This document shows, piece by piece, positions 15,781 through 24,325 of a stretch of DNA of 27,512 nucleotides. The stretch is taken from the NCBI GenBank assembly GCA_031290325.1, contig JAITNU010000139.1, positions 1-27,512 of the forward strand. Direction: 5' to 3'. Below the pieces are notes generated by a model. The model was not told where the DNA came from, ran no database searches, and saw only the letters and a program-made list of their open reading frames with translations. Made by a program: the position numbers and the translations under genes. Source of the DNA: Treponema sp. Lineage in GTDB: Bacteria > Spirochaetota > Spirochaetia > Treponematales > Breznakiellaceae. How positions within the stretch are numbered: position 1 is the stretch's first letter; each line of letters begins with the position of its first letter.

Positions 15781-17148
15781 TTATGTGGGCATGGCTTTGG
15801 AGTCCAGGGTATTCAATATGACTATGAAGCTGTCCTTTTCTATTAAGTCGATGAGCCGGGCTTCGGTAAACCGTTTGGCTTCGTCGGTGAAATTGCCCAC
15901 CGTCATACAGATACCCTTACCGGCCTTCATTTCTTTCAAATGGGAATGAAAATCCCGGATGATGAGTTCTCCGACCGCGCCTTCGGTTCTGATAAACCGG
16001 AATATAATCACATCCGACTCCTGGGGGGTATCCAAGTCCGCGGTTATATCCACCCAATCGTTCTGCGTAGCGATGATGTTGGTTATTTTTGTTTTCCCCT
16101 TAGGATAATAGGTCAGCACGATCTTACGGCAGAGGGCGATAAAATCCGCGGAAGAAGCCATCAGAAAAAGGTGAAGGTTTTTGTTGTCGTAGAGTTCCTG
16201 GTACTTATCTATCAGGTCACGCACATCTTTATATGCCGGATTGGTGGCTTTGATTTGGTGAAGCAGGGGAAGGGCCTCGCCAAGCTCATTCTGCTCCAGA
16301 TAGATAGACGCCAGCCGGTATCTCAACTCGACCAGCACCTCGTTCTTGATATTTTTATGTTTCAGACCAATTTTAAAATCCTCTATCGCCTGTTCATTAT
16401 TATGAAGGCTTATATTGAGGGTCCCTGAAAACAGGGACGCATTGGGGCCTATCACCGGATCCGCCCGGAGATGGGTAAAGATCCGTAACGCCTTATCGGT
16501 CTGGCTGCTCTCATAGTAACATTGCCCCAGCACGTAGAGGGATTCCTTATCATCCGGGGCCAGATCAATGGCCTTACGAATATACATCAGCGCTTCCCGG
16601 TGTTTGCCCAGTTTAAAATAGCTATGTCCCAGATATCGGAGCATCAACGCATGGTCCGGGTCCATGGTATAGGCCTGCTTGAAGCGCTGGAGGGCCGTTT
16701 CATAGTTCTTTCTCTGAAATTCCAGGGTACCCAGATTGTAGTTCACCGCAAAGTTATCTGGATTAAGCTCCCGGGCTTCGGAAAGACCTTTATACGCCAG
16801 GCTCTGTTGCCCCAGGTTTAATGCCGCAATGGAATAACGCAGTTTAGCTTCAAATTTATCAATATGGTCATCCATCTCCGATGAGGCGACCAGTATCTCG
16901 TAGATTCTATAGGCCTTATCCCAGGCTTCTTCCTGAAAATAAATATCCCCTACCTGGGCAAGGGCCTCCGCGTCCCGGGGCTTTCTGGTCAGCCGTTGAT
17001 TTGCCTCTTTCAGTATGGCATCCCGGTCCTTCACCTTCTTTTTTCCCGTACCGATCTTTATATAACCTAAGCGGAGCATCATCATAAATACGCCGACGCC
17101 CAGGACCAGGACAAACACCACCACTAGGATAGGAATAAGAGCAGTCAT
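15781..17148 (-). CDS. Membrane-anchored TPR protein with degenerate Mrr-like domain
   Basis: A 455-residue protein: N-terminal membrane helix (2-25), a basic linker, an array of TPRs from about 55 to 320 (for instance AVNYNLGTLEFQRKNYETAL and LRYLGHSYFKLGKHREALMY), and a C-terminal domain (about 333-440) laid out like the Mrr catalytic domain: ADFIALCRKIV, DWVDITADLDTPQ, KAGKGICMTVGNF and EARLIDLIEKD, the last two matching the GifVTtg.Ft.eA...LidG block. Where active Mrr enzymes have QxK/ExK after the second acidic residue this protein has IIFRFIR, so nuclease activity is unlikely. It faces the cytoplasm if the N-terminus anchors it. The promoter ends 6 nt before the ATG; no SD. Confidence 0.8.
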   Translation of the reverse strand: MTALIPILVVVFVLVLGVGVFMMMLRLGYIKIGTGKKKVKDRDAILKEANQRLTRKPRDAEALAQVGDIYFQEEAWDKAYRIYEILVASSEMDDHIDKFEAKLRYSIAALNLGQQSLAYKGLSEARELNPDNFAVNYNLGTLEFQRKNYETALQRFKQAYTMDPDHALMLRYLGHSYFKLGKHREALMYIRKAIDLAPDDKESLYVLGQCYYESSQTDKALRIFTHLRADPVIGPNASLFSGTLNISLHNNEQAIEDFKIGLKHKNIKNEVLVELRYRLASIYLEQNELGEALPLLHQIKATNPAYKDVRDLIDKYQELYDNKNLHLFLMASSADFIALCRKIVLTYYPKGKTKITNIIATQNDWVDITADLDTPQESDVIIFRFIRTEGAVGELIIRDFHSHLKEMKAGKGICMTVGNFTDEAKRFTEARLIDLIEKDSFIVILNTLDSKAMPT

Positions 17149-17154
17149 AATAAT

Positions 17155-17183
17155 ATTATCGGTAAAATCAAACTATATTGCAA
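17155..17183 (-). promoter_or_regulatory. Sigma70-type promoter of the TPR-Mrr gene, leaderless geometry
   Basis: Minus strand: TTGCAA (17183-17178), 17-nt spacer, GATAAT (17160-17155), then ATTATT and the ATG at 17148. No SD lies between. Confidence 0.6.
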
Positions 17184-17274
17184 GGGAATGATATGATGCT
17201 TATTTTATAGATACATCACGGTAATTGTCAAAATACCACTTTCGATATAAGCTATATAAGAAGGAGCAGGACCA

Positions 17275-18267
17275 ATGGCGTCAACTATTGGCATTAAAAT
17301 CGCCAATGGGGAATTCTATCCCGTTATTGAGGAAAATTCTACCGAAAAGAAGCGGCTTATTCTTACCACGGTTCATAATAAGCAAAGCAGCGTCTTGATC
17401 GATATGTATAAAAGTAATCATCTGACCATGACCGATGCCCGGTATATCGGCAGTCTGGTGGTTGAAAATATCAAACCCAAACCCCAGGGAAGCCCCTCAA
17501 TAGAACTGGTGATTTTTGCCAATAAAAATGGGGACCTTCAGGCAGATGCGCTGGATTTAGACGCCTTCCCAGAGGGGCAACCCCATTCTCTGAGGGTATC
17601 CCTTAAGTCCCTGGATCAAGAGCAGGAGGAGCCTGCAATTCCCGACTTTGAATTGGAACAGCAGCCTCCCATGGGGTTATACGAATATGAAACATCCTCG
17701 AAAAAGGTCTGGCTGGTCATTGCGCTTATCGGTATTGGTATTCTGGTGGCCGGCAGTTTAGCCTTTTTGTTTTTTCACTTCCCCCACAAAATTCCTGCAA
17801 ATGGCCTCCTGCCCCGGCCGGTTATAGTGGCCCCTCCACCATTTCCGGCGATTCCACCCCTCAATGAATCGGTGGTATCTGAAGTTCCCCCCCTGGTCCC
17901 ACCGGTTCAGGATGTTCCCGAACGGATTTTGCTGCCCGAACCGGTACTTCAGACTATCCCGGCAATCCTGAACCCAAGTGTCCTGGAACCTGCCGTGCTT
18001 CCCCCGGTTGTGCCGGTTCAGGCAGTATCCCTCCCGCGGCGTGAAGTATCAAGGCCCCCACCGCCGGTAGCCACATACAAAGTACCGGCTACTATCCCCC
18101 GGAAAGGGGTTATGTATAAAATACGGTGGGGAGACACCCTTTGGGACATATCGGAGGCTTTTTATCGTAACCCTCGGCTTTATAATTATATTGCCCGGTT
18201 TAATAAGATTCGTAATCCGAATCGTATTATTCCAGGAACTATCATTCGTATTCCACCACGGAACTAA
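17275..18267 (+). CDS. DnaK-substrate-domain-like/LysM membrane protein
   Basis: A 330-residue protein. Residues 4-113 read like the beta-sandwich substrate-binding domain of DnaK: GIKIANGEFYPVIEE then KQSSVLIDMYKSN, YIGSLVVENIKPKPQGSPSI and NGDLQADALDLD follow the order of the DnaK blocks around NQSAVTIHVLQG, LGQFNLDGINPAPRG and DGILHVSAKD. No Hsp70 ATPase domain is present. A membrane helix (145-168) is followed by a long Pro-rich periplasmic stretch and one LysM domain (280-327, YKIRWGDTLWDISEAFYRNP) for peptidoglycan binding. AAGGAG (17261-17266) lies 8 nt before the ATG, and TTGTCA/TATAAG at 17225 and 17246 is a weak promoter candidate (15-nt spacer). It heads an operon with a lytic transglycosylase and FtsK. 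Confidence 0.85.
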   Translation: MASTIGIKIANGEFYPVIEENSTEKKRLILTTVHNKQSSVLIDMYKSNHLTMTDARYIGSLVVENIKPKPQGSPSIELVIFANKNGDLQADALDLDAFPEGQPHSLRVSLKSLDQEQEEPAIPDFELEQQPPMGLYEYETSSKKVWLVIALIGIGILVAGSLAFLFFHFPHKIPANGLLPRPVIVAPPPFPAIPPLNESVVSEVPPLVPPVQDVPERILLPEPVLQTIPAILNPSVLEPAVLPPVVPVQAVSLPRREVSRPPPPVATYKVPATIPRKGVMYKIRWGDTLWDISEAFYRNPRLYNYIARFNKIRNPNRIIPGTIIRIPPRN

Positions 18268-18289
18268 GGGCTTCTCAGGATTGCCCACC

Positions 18290-20599
18290 GTGCCCTTTCT
18301 TTTCCTCCTCCTCTGCAATTTCGGAGGCTGCACGGCTGAAACGGTCGTCAATCAGAGCCGGAATGAGGCGGCGGAACAGCTTAAAGCCGGGGATATTTCC
18401 TTTATTCTGAACATGGACCGTTCAGAAATACCGGAGATAAGCCGAATTCACCCTTCGGCGCCTTTTTATGCAGGCCTCCTGGTCCAATCGGCGGCTCCGG
18501 ACAAATCCGGGGATGATGCGAAGCGGGTCCCTCCGGAGGATCTCGCGGTGGCTTTGTTTGAAACCGCCCTGGAAAGCGCTTCGGGCAGGGTGCGGGAAGC
18601 GGCGGCCAAAAAGCTGATAATTCCCGTGTTAGAAAAGAGGACTATTGCCCGCCAGGTATTGGACCGGATCGAAACCGGTTTTACCGGTGATACGCCTTCT
18701 TTTGTAAGCCTCCGAGGTGCGGCCTTGTATAGGCTGGCCGATTTTGAGGAGGCTGCAGAGTGTTTTGAGCGCTATGGGGTTAGTTCTTCCTGGGACCAGG
18801 CCGTTTCCCTGCTGGCGTTGCTGCGACAAACACCGGAAGCCGCAGGTGGAAAAATCAGCCCTGAAACGCTTTCCCGGAATGTTCTTGGTTTTTTTTTATC
18901 CGGTGTGCCTGACCAGGCATACCGGTGGGCGTTGACCGAAATACAGACCTGGGCGGATCCTGATTTTTTTACCGAAGCTGAACAGGCCGCCATTGCCGGA
19001 CGGCTCGCCCTATCCCGGTCTTCTTTTGGAGAAGGGATGAAGCAGTTCCGCCTGGTATTGAACCAGAACCGCTCTCTCTTTTTTCAATACCCTGCATTAC
19101 TGACCGAGCTGGGTCGCGCTTTTCTCGGTACCGGAGCCTTGGCAGAGGGGGTGAAACTGTTTCTGGAATGGGCGTTGCCTGGGGAGCTGGAACACAGCGG
19201 CGAGGGGATTGATATTCGGAATATCCGTTTCAGGCTCTATTATTTTGCAGGAAGAATGGAACGCCAGAGGGGGCATCCTGCCCAGGGGACAGCCTATTTT
19301 ACCCAGGCCCTCCTCTTTGCCCCTGATGCCCAGCAGGAAGACGCCTGTATTTGGTATATCTTACAGATAAGCCTGGGGGATAAACCTGAGGACCTCCCGG
19401 CCCTGGTGTATACCTACCTGCCCCGGTGGAATGTGGACTCCTACTTTAGTGATATTTTAGACGGTCTGTGCCGGTATCTCACGGCAAAACGGCAATGGAA
19501 GTCCATGCTGACGGTATTTTCCCTGATTAAATCCCGTTCCGATGGGGTCAATATCGCAAAATACGCCTATATCCTGGGCAGGGCAGTCTCCCTCGGCTAT
19601 ATCCCCCCCGAGGAGGCCGCATCCTATGTGAATATCCCCATTCTGGCCGGTACTATGGAAGCCCTCAAAACCACAGTGGCCCAGACCTTTTTCAGGATAG
19701 CCTTTGAGGAAGGACAGGCATCCTTCTACTATCGTGCCCTGAGCGCCTCCTATCTAGGGGAAACCATAGTGCCCATACCAATGGAACCAGAGGAACCGGA
19801 AAAGCCAGCCTGGAACTGGAAAAAGAAAGCAAAGAATGTGGCTCCCCGGGAATTTGTGCATCACGAGGAAATGGAACTGCTCCTCGGTTTCTTTGAATTC
19901 GGAGCTGCCTCATATATCACCCCGTATCTTGAGGAGCTGCGGGATACCCTTTCCCTGCCGGAACTGCGGACCATGGCAGCAGCCCTTGCCACCGATGGGC
20001 AATGGATAGCGTTGATCCGCCTCATTACCTACTGCACAGGCCGGGAGGATTATGAAGTAACCCGTTTTGACATGGAACGCTATTACCCCCGGCCCTTTCA
20101 GGACTTAATTGAGCAGCAGGCCAAGGACGCAGATGTACCGGTGGAGATACTCTACGGCCTTATCCGTACGGAAAGCGCCTTTACCGCGGATATTGTCTCC
20201 CACGCCGGCGCCATAGGGCTTACCCAGCTCATGCCCCAAACCGCCTTTGAGGAGGCAGGCCGTATCCTCAAGCAGGGAGGACCGAACTATATTGAGGGGG
20301 GCGCGATTCCGCTCCGTGATCCTGAGATCAACGTGCATATCGGCGCATCCTACCTCGGATATCTCATTGATCGCCTGAAAAGCCCTCTCCTGGCCTTACT
20401 CTCCTATAACGGCGGTATGAACCGGATCCGGCGCTGGCGCAACGCGGAATCGAAGTTCCCGGAGGATCTGTTCCTGGAAACCATTGAATATACCGAAACC
20501 CGGGAATACGGGAAACGGGTCCTCGCAGCAGCAGCGGCTTATGGATTTCTGTATTATAATCTGAGTATGGAAGAAGTTGTTGCCGATATATTGAAATAG
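18290..20599 (+). CDS. Soluble-type lytic murein transglycosylase (Slt70-like), probable lipoprotein
   Basis: Cleaves peptidoglycan between MurNAc and GlcNAc to give 1,6-anhydro ends. I favour GTG 18290 (AGGA 9 nt upstream), giving 769 residues that begin with a hydrophobic stretch and a lipobox-like FGGC; TTG 18281 is an alternative, and the frame is open back to 18191 within the LysM gene. The long N-terminal part is helical, like the superhelix of Slt70. The C-terminal SLT domain has the catalytic Glu in IRTESAF (codon 20171-20173), then GAIGLTQLMPQTA, a DPEINVHIGASYL helix and LLSYNGG, all family signatures. The signal sequence is unusual in lacking a basic N-terminus. ftsK starts just after its stop. 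Confidence 0.9.
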   Translation: MPFLFLLLCNFGGCTAETVVNQSRNEAAEQLKAGDISFILNMDRSEIPEISRIHPSAPFYAGLLVQSAAPDKSGDDAKRVPPEDLAVALFETALESASGRVREAAAKKLIIPVLEKRTIARQVLDRIETGFTGDTPSFVSLRGAALYRLADFEEAAECFERYGVSSSWDQAVSLLALLRQTPEAAGGKISPETLSRNVLGFFLSGVPDQAYRWALTEIQTWADPDFFTEAEQAAIAGRLALSRSSFGEGMKQFRLVLNQNRSLFFQYPALLTELGRAFLGTGALAEGVKLFLEWALPGELEHSGEGIDIRNIRFRLYYFAGRMERQRGHPAQGTAYFTQALLFAPDAQQEDACIWYILQISLGDKPEDLPALVYTYLPRWNVDSYFSDILDGLCRYLTAKRQWKSMLTVFSLIKSRSDGVNIAKYAYILGRAVSLGYIPPEEAASYVNIPILAGTMEALKTTVAQTFFRIAFEEGQASFYYRALSASYLGETIVPIPMEPEEPEKPAWNWKKKAKNVAPREFVHHEEMELLLGFFEFGAASYITPYLEELRDTLSLPELRTMAAALATDGQWIALIRLITYCTGREDYEVTRFDMERYYPRPFQDLIEQQAKDADVPVEILYGLIRTESAFTADIVSHAGAIGLTQLMPQTAFEEAGRILKQGGPNYIEGGAIPLRDPEINVHIGASYLGYLIDRLKSPLLALLSYNGGMNRIRRWRNAESKFPEDLFLETIEYTETREYGKRVLAAAAAYGFLYYNLSMEEVVADILK

Positions 20600-20623
20600 G
20601 CTTATGTGGAGGATCTACTATCG

Positions 20624-22870
20624 GTGTTCTTGCGTTCATTGTTAACCCGGCCAATATCCCAATTCCGTATTGCTGCAATTGTGGGAGCATTGGTATTGGG
20701 GAGTTTTTCTATTATATTGGGAATTTCCATAGGCGGCGCTCTTTTTGCAACGGCAGGTATTTTGCCCGGCTTAGGGGGCTTCTTTGTAGATTCTTATGGA
20801 CTCTTGGCCTTTATCGTTCCGATCTATCTCTTGTATGCCGCGTTTTTACTGGCAGATCCCATATACCGGCCAAGCCGTGTTTTTATACTCAGTTGTGCGG
20901 CGGTTCCCTTTTTTACCCTGGCTCTGGGGTTTACCTTTATCCGGGATTTTGAGTTCTGGGCAGAGCAGTTTGTCTTTCTGGACCTTGCGGGAAAAGGGGG
21001 CCTGAGTTTCATTGTCATCCTTTTGACCCTCCTGGAAGTCCTCATTATCATTGCTTTTGTCAATCTCTTGTTTCCCGGGGAACCAGAGGAATACGAAGAG
21101 GAGCTTCCGGCATCTGTCGAGGAACCGCCTCAAGGGGATCCCCCAGCGCACCAGTACGATGTATCCCCTTCCCGCGGGCGGCGTTCTAAGAAATCCCTGG
21201 TAATCCTCCTGCCAGGCCCGCGGCTGATGTCTTATGCCAAAGCAGCTGCTTTAGAGGGAGCAAACGAAGAATATAAAATCCCCCCTTCTGGTATGCTCAC
21301 CGATCTCCAGCTCCCTGAACCAAAGCCCCTGGCCAGTGCGGCGGCTTTTAGCCAGCTTGAATCAATGTGTAATGGGGAACAGGAGTATGACGAAAATATT
21401 CACGAAATTATTATTGATGAATACAACGATGAGGAGGTGGAGCTTCCCTATGAAGTACCAGGAGAGGAGATACTCTACGAGGTACCAATAGCGGGGATAC
21501 TCAACCAGTACCCCGAAGGGGAATACTGGATCATCGATCAAGCCACCAAAGACGCGGCCCTGGTACTGGAAGAAACCCTCAAAGAATTTAACATCCAGGC
21601 TGAGGTTACCGGTATCAAGAAAGGGCCGGTCATCACCATGTTTGAAATCCTCCCTGCCCCAGGGGTAAAACTCTCCAAAATCGTCAGCCTCCAGGACAAT
21701 ATCGCCCTCCGCCTCGCCGCCGCTTCCCTGCGGATTGTGGCCCCTATTCCGGGAAAACACGCGGTGGGTATCGAAGTTCCCAATGCCAAGCGGAACCTCG
21801 TTTCCTTCCGGGAACTCATCGAAGGGGAACTCCTGGGGGAGGACAATCAGATGGAAATCCCCGTGATCCTGGGAAAGGATATTACCGGCGAAGCCCGGAC
21901 CGTGGACCTGGTACAGATGCCCCACCTCCTCATCGCCGGCGCCACCGGCTCAGGGAAATCGGTCTGCGTCAACGCTATGATCCTCTCCATCCTGTATCAG
22001 CGCACCCCCACGGAATGTCGGCTTATTCTCATCGATCCTAAGATCGTGGAATTGAAGCTCTACAACGATATCCCCCACCTTTTGACCCCGGTGATCACCG
22101 AACCCAAGCGGGCCTTCCAGATCCTCCAGTACTGTCTGTATGAGATGGAACGCCGCTACGCAAGCCTCGATGCCCTGGGGGTCCGGGACCTGCGGAGCTA
22201 CAACAGGCGGATCAAAGAACGGAACCTTACCATCGCACCCATGCCCTATATCGTGATAGTGATCGACGAATTCGCGGACCTTATGGCCGCATCGGGGAAG
22301 GAACTCGAATCTGCCGTAACCCGCCTTGCGGCCATGAGCCGGGCCGGGGGCAGTCACCTGGTGCTGGCAACCCAGCGGCCTTCCATCGACGTCATCACCG
22401 GGCTTATCAAGTCCAATATCCCCAGCCGCATCGCCTTTATGGTGGCCAGTAAAATAGACAGCCGCATCATCATTGATGCCATGGGGGCGGAAAAACTCCT
22501 GGGCAAGGGGGATATGCTCTACGCCGGGACCGTGGACCCCTTTCCCGTCAGGATACAAGGGGCCTTTGTTTCCGAGGAAGAGGTTGAACGGGTGGTGAGC
22601 CACGTCAAAACCCTGGGCGTCCCGGACTATATTGACGAGGGGATCTTCTATAATGGGGAGGAAGCAGGTATTGCTTTTTCCGAAGATACAGACCCCCTCT
22701 ATGAGAAGGCCCTGGAAATCGTCCTTGAGCAGGGCCGGGCCAGTGCCAGCTACATTCAACGGCGGCTCAAAATCGGGTACAACCGGGCGGCCCGGCTGGT
22801 GGAACAAATGGAATACCGCGGAATTGTCGGTCCTGCCCAAGGGTCCAAGCCCCGGGAACTCTTACGGTGA
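20624..22870 (+). CDS. ftsK: DNA translocase FtsK/SpoIIIE family
   Basis: A septal DNA pump that clears the chromosome from the closing division site and promotes dimer resolution. It has four hydrophobic helices within about the first 170 residues, an acidic linker, an alpha/beta motor with Walker A GATGSGKSV (about 439-447), LILIDPKIVELKLY, VIDEFADLMAASGK and HLVLATQRPSIDVITGLIK, and a C-terminal winged-helix gamma domain (SYIQRRLKIGYNRAARLVEQ) that reads polar DNA sequences. I prefer GTG 20624, 10 nt after GGAGGA (20608-20613), giving 748 residues; GTG 20606 is also in frame but overlaps that SD. It lies between a transglycosylase and a nucleotidyltransferase, so the operon combines wall remodelling and division. 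Confidence 0.95.
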   Translation: MFLRSLLTRPISQFRIAAIVGALVLGSFSIILGISIGGALFATAGILPGLGGFFVDSYGLLAFIVPIYLLYAAFLLADPIYRPSRVFILSCAAVPFFTLALGFTFIRDFEFWAEQFVFLDLAGKGGLSFIVILLTLLEVLIIIAFVNLLFPGEPEEYEEELPASVEEPPQGDPPAHQYDVSPSRGRRSKKSLVILLPGPRLMSYAKAAALEGANEEYKIPPSGMLTDLQLPEPKPLASAAAFSQLESMCNGEQEYDENIHEIIIDEYNDEEVELPYEVPGEEILYEVPIAGILNQYPEGEYWIIDQATKDAALVLEETLKEFNIQAEVTGIKKGPVITMFEILPAPGVKLSKIVSLQDNIALRLAAASLRIVAPIPGKHAVGIEVPNAKRNLVSFRELIEGELLGEDNQMEIPVILGKDITGEARTVDLVQMPHLLIAGATGSGKSVCVNAMILSILYQRTPTECRLILIDPKIVELKLYNDIPHLLTPVITEPKRAFQILQYCLYEMERRYASLDALGVRDLRSYNRRIKERNLTIAPMPYIVIVIDEFADLMAASGKELESAVTRLAAMSRAGGSHLVLATQRPSIDVITGLIKSNIPSRIAFMVASKIDSRIIIDAMGAEKLLGKGDMLYAGTVDPFPVRIQGAFVSEEEVERVVSHVKTLGVPDYIDEGIFYNGEEAGIAFSEDTDPLYEKALEIVLEQGRASASYIQRRLKIGYNRAARLVEQMEYRGIVGPAQGSKPRELLR

Positions 22871-22871
22871 C

Positions 22872-23477
22872 GTGTCTAAATCCCTGCCAGATAGCGTAGA
22901 TGCGATTCTCATGGCCTCTGGCTTTTCACAGCGTTTTGGCAAGGAGAACAAACTCCTTGTCCCCTTTCGGGGGAAACCCCTTGCCCGGTATACCCTTGAG
23001 GTGGTAAGCAGCCTCCCCTGTTTTAACCGTGTTTTCTTCGTGGCCGCAGAAGCAGCGGTGATCAGCCTCGCGTGGAACCTTCCGGTCAGGGTTATTCAGA
23101 ATGACCAGGCCGAACAGGGACAACGCGAAAGTATACGCCTGGGCGTGACCGCTTCGGACGCGGCCCACTACATGTTTTTCCCCTGCGATCAGCCCTTCCT
23201 TGATGGGGATACGATTCGTCAGCTTCTGGCCCTACGGAGCAGGGGCCGCATTGTTCAGCCCGCCTATCAGGGCGTCCCCAGCACACCGGCCATCTTCTCC
23301 GCTGTGTTCCGGGAGGAACTCCTTTCCCTAGCCCCGGGAGAGCATCCCCGTGATATCAAGGGCCGTCACCGGAGTGCGGTTACGACGCTGGAACTTTCAA
23401 GCCCCCTGCCCCTCTTTGATATTGATGATCCTGCGATGCTGGAAAAAATGCAAACCCCGGATAATTATGGCGTCTAA
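22872..23477 (+). CDS. MobA-like nucleotidyltransferase
   Basis: A 201-residue GT-A-fold NTP transferase. It opens with DAILMASGFSQRFGKENKLL, a variant of the LAAGxSxRMGxxK signature with the lysine kept, followed by PFRGKPLARYTLE and the metal-binding strand FFPCDQPFLD; QPAYQGVPSTPAIFS matches the G.P..Pa.f block of MocA/MobA proteins. Characterised members make molybdopterin cytosine or guanine dinucleotide; the substrate here is not known, and no molybdenum enzyme genes are near. I start it at GTG 22872, one base after the ftsK stop, because the frame left of it is the ftsK shadow. No clear SD, so coupling is likely. The frame stays open in phase past its stop (see the next remnant). Confidence 0.85.
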   Translation: MSKSLPDSVDAILMASGFSQRFGKENKLLVPFRGKPLARYTLEVVSSLPCFNRVFFVAAEAAVISLAWNLPVRVIQNDQAEQGQRESIRLGVTASDAAHYMFFPCDQPFLDGDTIRQLLALRSRGRIVQPAYQGVPSTPAIFSAVFREELLSLAPGEHPRDIKGRHRSAVTTLELSSPLPLFDIDDPAMLEKMQTPDNYGV

Positions 23478-23666
23478 ATACGCCCCAACCTGAGCCGTCG
23501 TCAATGGCCGTTTTGCCAAACGCGCAATGATGAGTATGCCTTTCAAATTGACTATGCTTATGCAGATGGTAATTTTCCTCGTAGCGGCGCGGTCGAAAAG
23601 AGCATCAACCGCGTCGGTGAAGTATGGAAGAAATTTGAACCACTGATGGACACTGATGGACACTGA
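23478..23666 (+). pseudogene. Gene remnant of unknown family, cut by a repeat
   Basis: In the same frame as the preceding nucleotidyltransferase, the stretch after its stop stays open to 23664-23666 and reads like real protein, for example NDEYAFQIDYAYADG, then SGAVEKSINRVGEVWKKFEPL. It has no ATG, GTG or TTG near its left end. The final residues MDTDGH come from the CACTGATGGA repeat. I take it as the tail part of a lost gene whose left end was deleted and whose right end was cut by the repeat. I do not recognise the family; a chance open frame is possible. Confidence 0.4.
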
Positions 23667-23707
23667 TATTTTCTTTATCCGTGTTAATCTGTGTGTATCC
23701 GTGGTTC
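23637..23707. repeat. CACTGATGGA tandem and imperfect palindrome
   Basis: CACTGATGGA occurs as two and a half tandem units at 23641-23667. GAACCAC (23637-23643) pairs with GTGGTTC (23701-23707), and the arms between (ending in ATCCGTGTTAATCTGTGTG) are imperfectly complementary. This belongs to the widespread CACGGAT/ATCCGTG dispersed palindromes. From 23708 to 23857 I see nothing certain beyond an open frame that continues into the next entry. Confidence 0.6.
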
Positions 23708-23857
23708 ATTCTGCAGTATAACAACTTTCCCGCTCGAACCCGCCAATTCAGGGGGATGATGAATCCAGCCATTAGCCGGAATCTCAATAGTTTGTTCAAT
23801 CGTCATAGTAAACCTAGCTTACTTGGTTTTTATCTTATTGACAAGGAGAATAAAAAA

Positions 23858-24025
23858 ATGCTCTATCGTCAGAAATTTGACACCTTCATCAGCACGGAGG
23901 TACCGGTTCGGCAGGATGCCCCCGGACCCGAGTCAGGGTTTAAAGCCAAATGGTACAAAAACATGCAGGTTCATGTATCCTTTAGTTTTAAGAGCATATC
24001 AAGCATCGCAAAGAGAAAATCCTGA
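23858..24025 (+). CDS. Possible small protein, 55 residues
   Basis: ATG 23858 lies 9 nt after AAGGAG (23843-23848) and opens a 55-residue frame beginning MLYRQKFDTFISTEVPVRQD. The same frame is open to the left (for example from ATG 23756, directly behind AGGGGG), where codons also look plausible (NLNSLFNRH, SLLGFYLIDKENKK). No family is recognised. Its last 55 nt overlap the end of the convergent XRE gene, which argues either for a remnant or for a chance ORF. Low confidence. Confidence 0.3.
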   Translation: MLYRQKFDTFISTEVPVRQDAPGPESGFKAKWYKNMQVHVSFSFKSISSIAKRKS

Positions 24026-24318
24026 TACTTGGGGGGCATACTTTTTACCATACTCGTCAGGTTCCTGAATTTATCGTCCGGTACTTCTTCCAGAAATATA
24101 TCGCCTTCACCATACCGCAAGTAAGATTCATTGACATTGAAAGATGAACATATCAGTTTGATGAGCCGTTCATTAACGGGTATGTGACCGGTCTCAACTC
24201 TGGCGATATACCCGCTTGACAGAGCGGTAACTAAGGAGAATTTGGTCTGTGATAAGCCCAGGGCATTGCGGATCGCTCTGATTCTTGTATTTATGGCCGG
24301 TATCTCCACAGATTTCAT
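23971..24318 (-). CDS. XRE-family transcriptional regulator
   Basis: A 115-residue protein from ATG 24318, starting MKSVEIPAINTRIRAIRN. The N-terminal helix-turn-helix is clear: GLSQTKFSLVTALSSGYIARVETGHIPVNERLIKLI has the Cro/CI pattern (LSQ..fA..l.vs.g.is..E.G...p....l..i), followed by FNVNESYLRYGEGDIF, typical of this family, and a C-terminal helical tail that may dimerise. The frame is open 16 codons further left but that part spans the promoter. It faces a divergent promoter at 24374-24402, so it probably regulates itself and the small gene next to it. No partner toxin is evident. Confidence 0.85.
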   Translation of the reverse strand: MKSVEIPAINTRIRAIRNALGLSQTKFSLVTALSSGYIARVETGHIPVNERLIKLICSSFNVNESYLRYGEGDIFLEEVPDDKFRNLTSMVKSMPPKYQDFLFAMLDMLLKLKDT

Positions 24319-24325
24319 AGTGTAT

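Noticed and set aside
22632..22871. Extended N-terminus of the MobA-like protein
   Set aside because: This part is the shadow of the ftsK gamma domain; the nucleotidyltransferase signature starts just after GTG 22872.
23641..23667. Tandem CACTGATGGA units as a possible CRISPR array
   Set aside because: The unit is 10 nt with no spacers; it is part of a dispersed palindrome. No cas genes are present.
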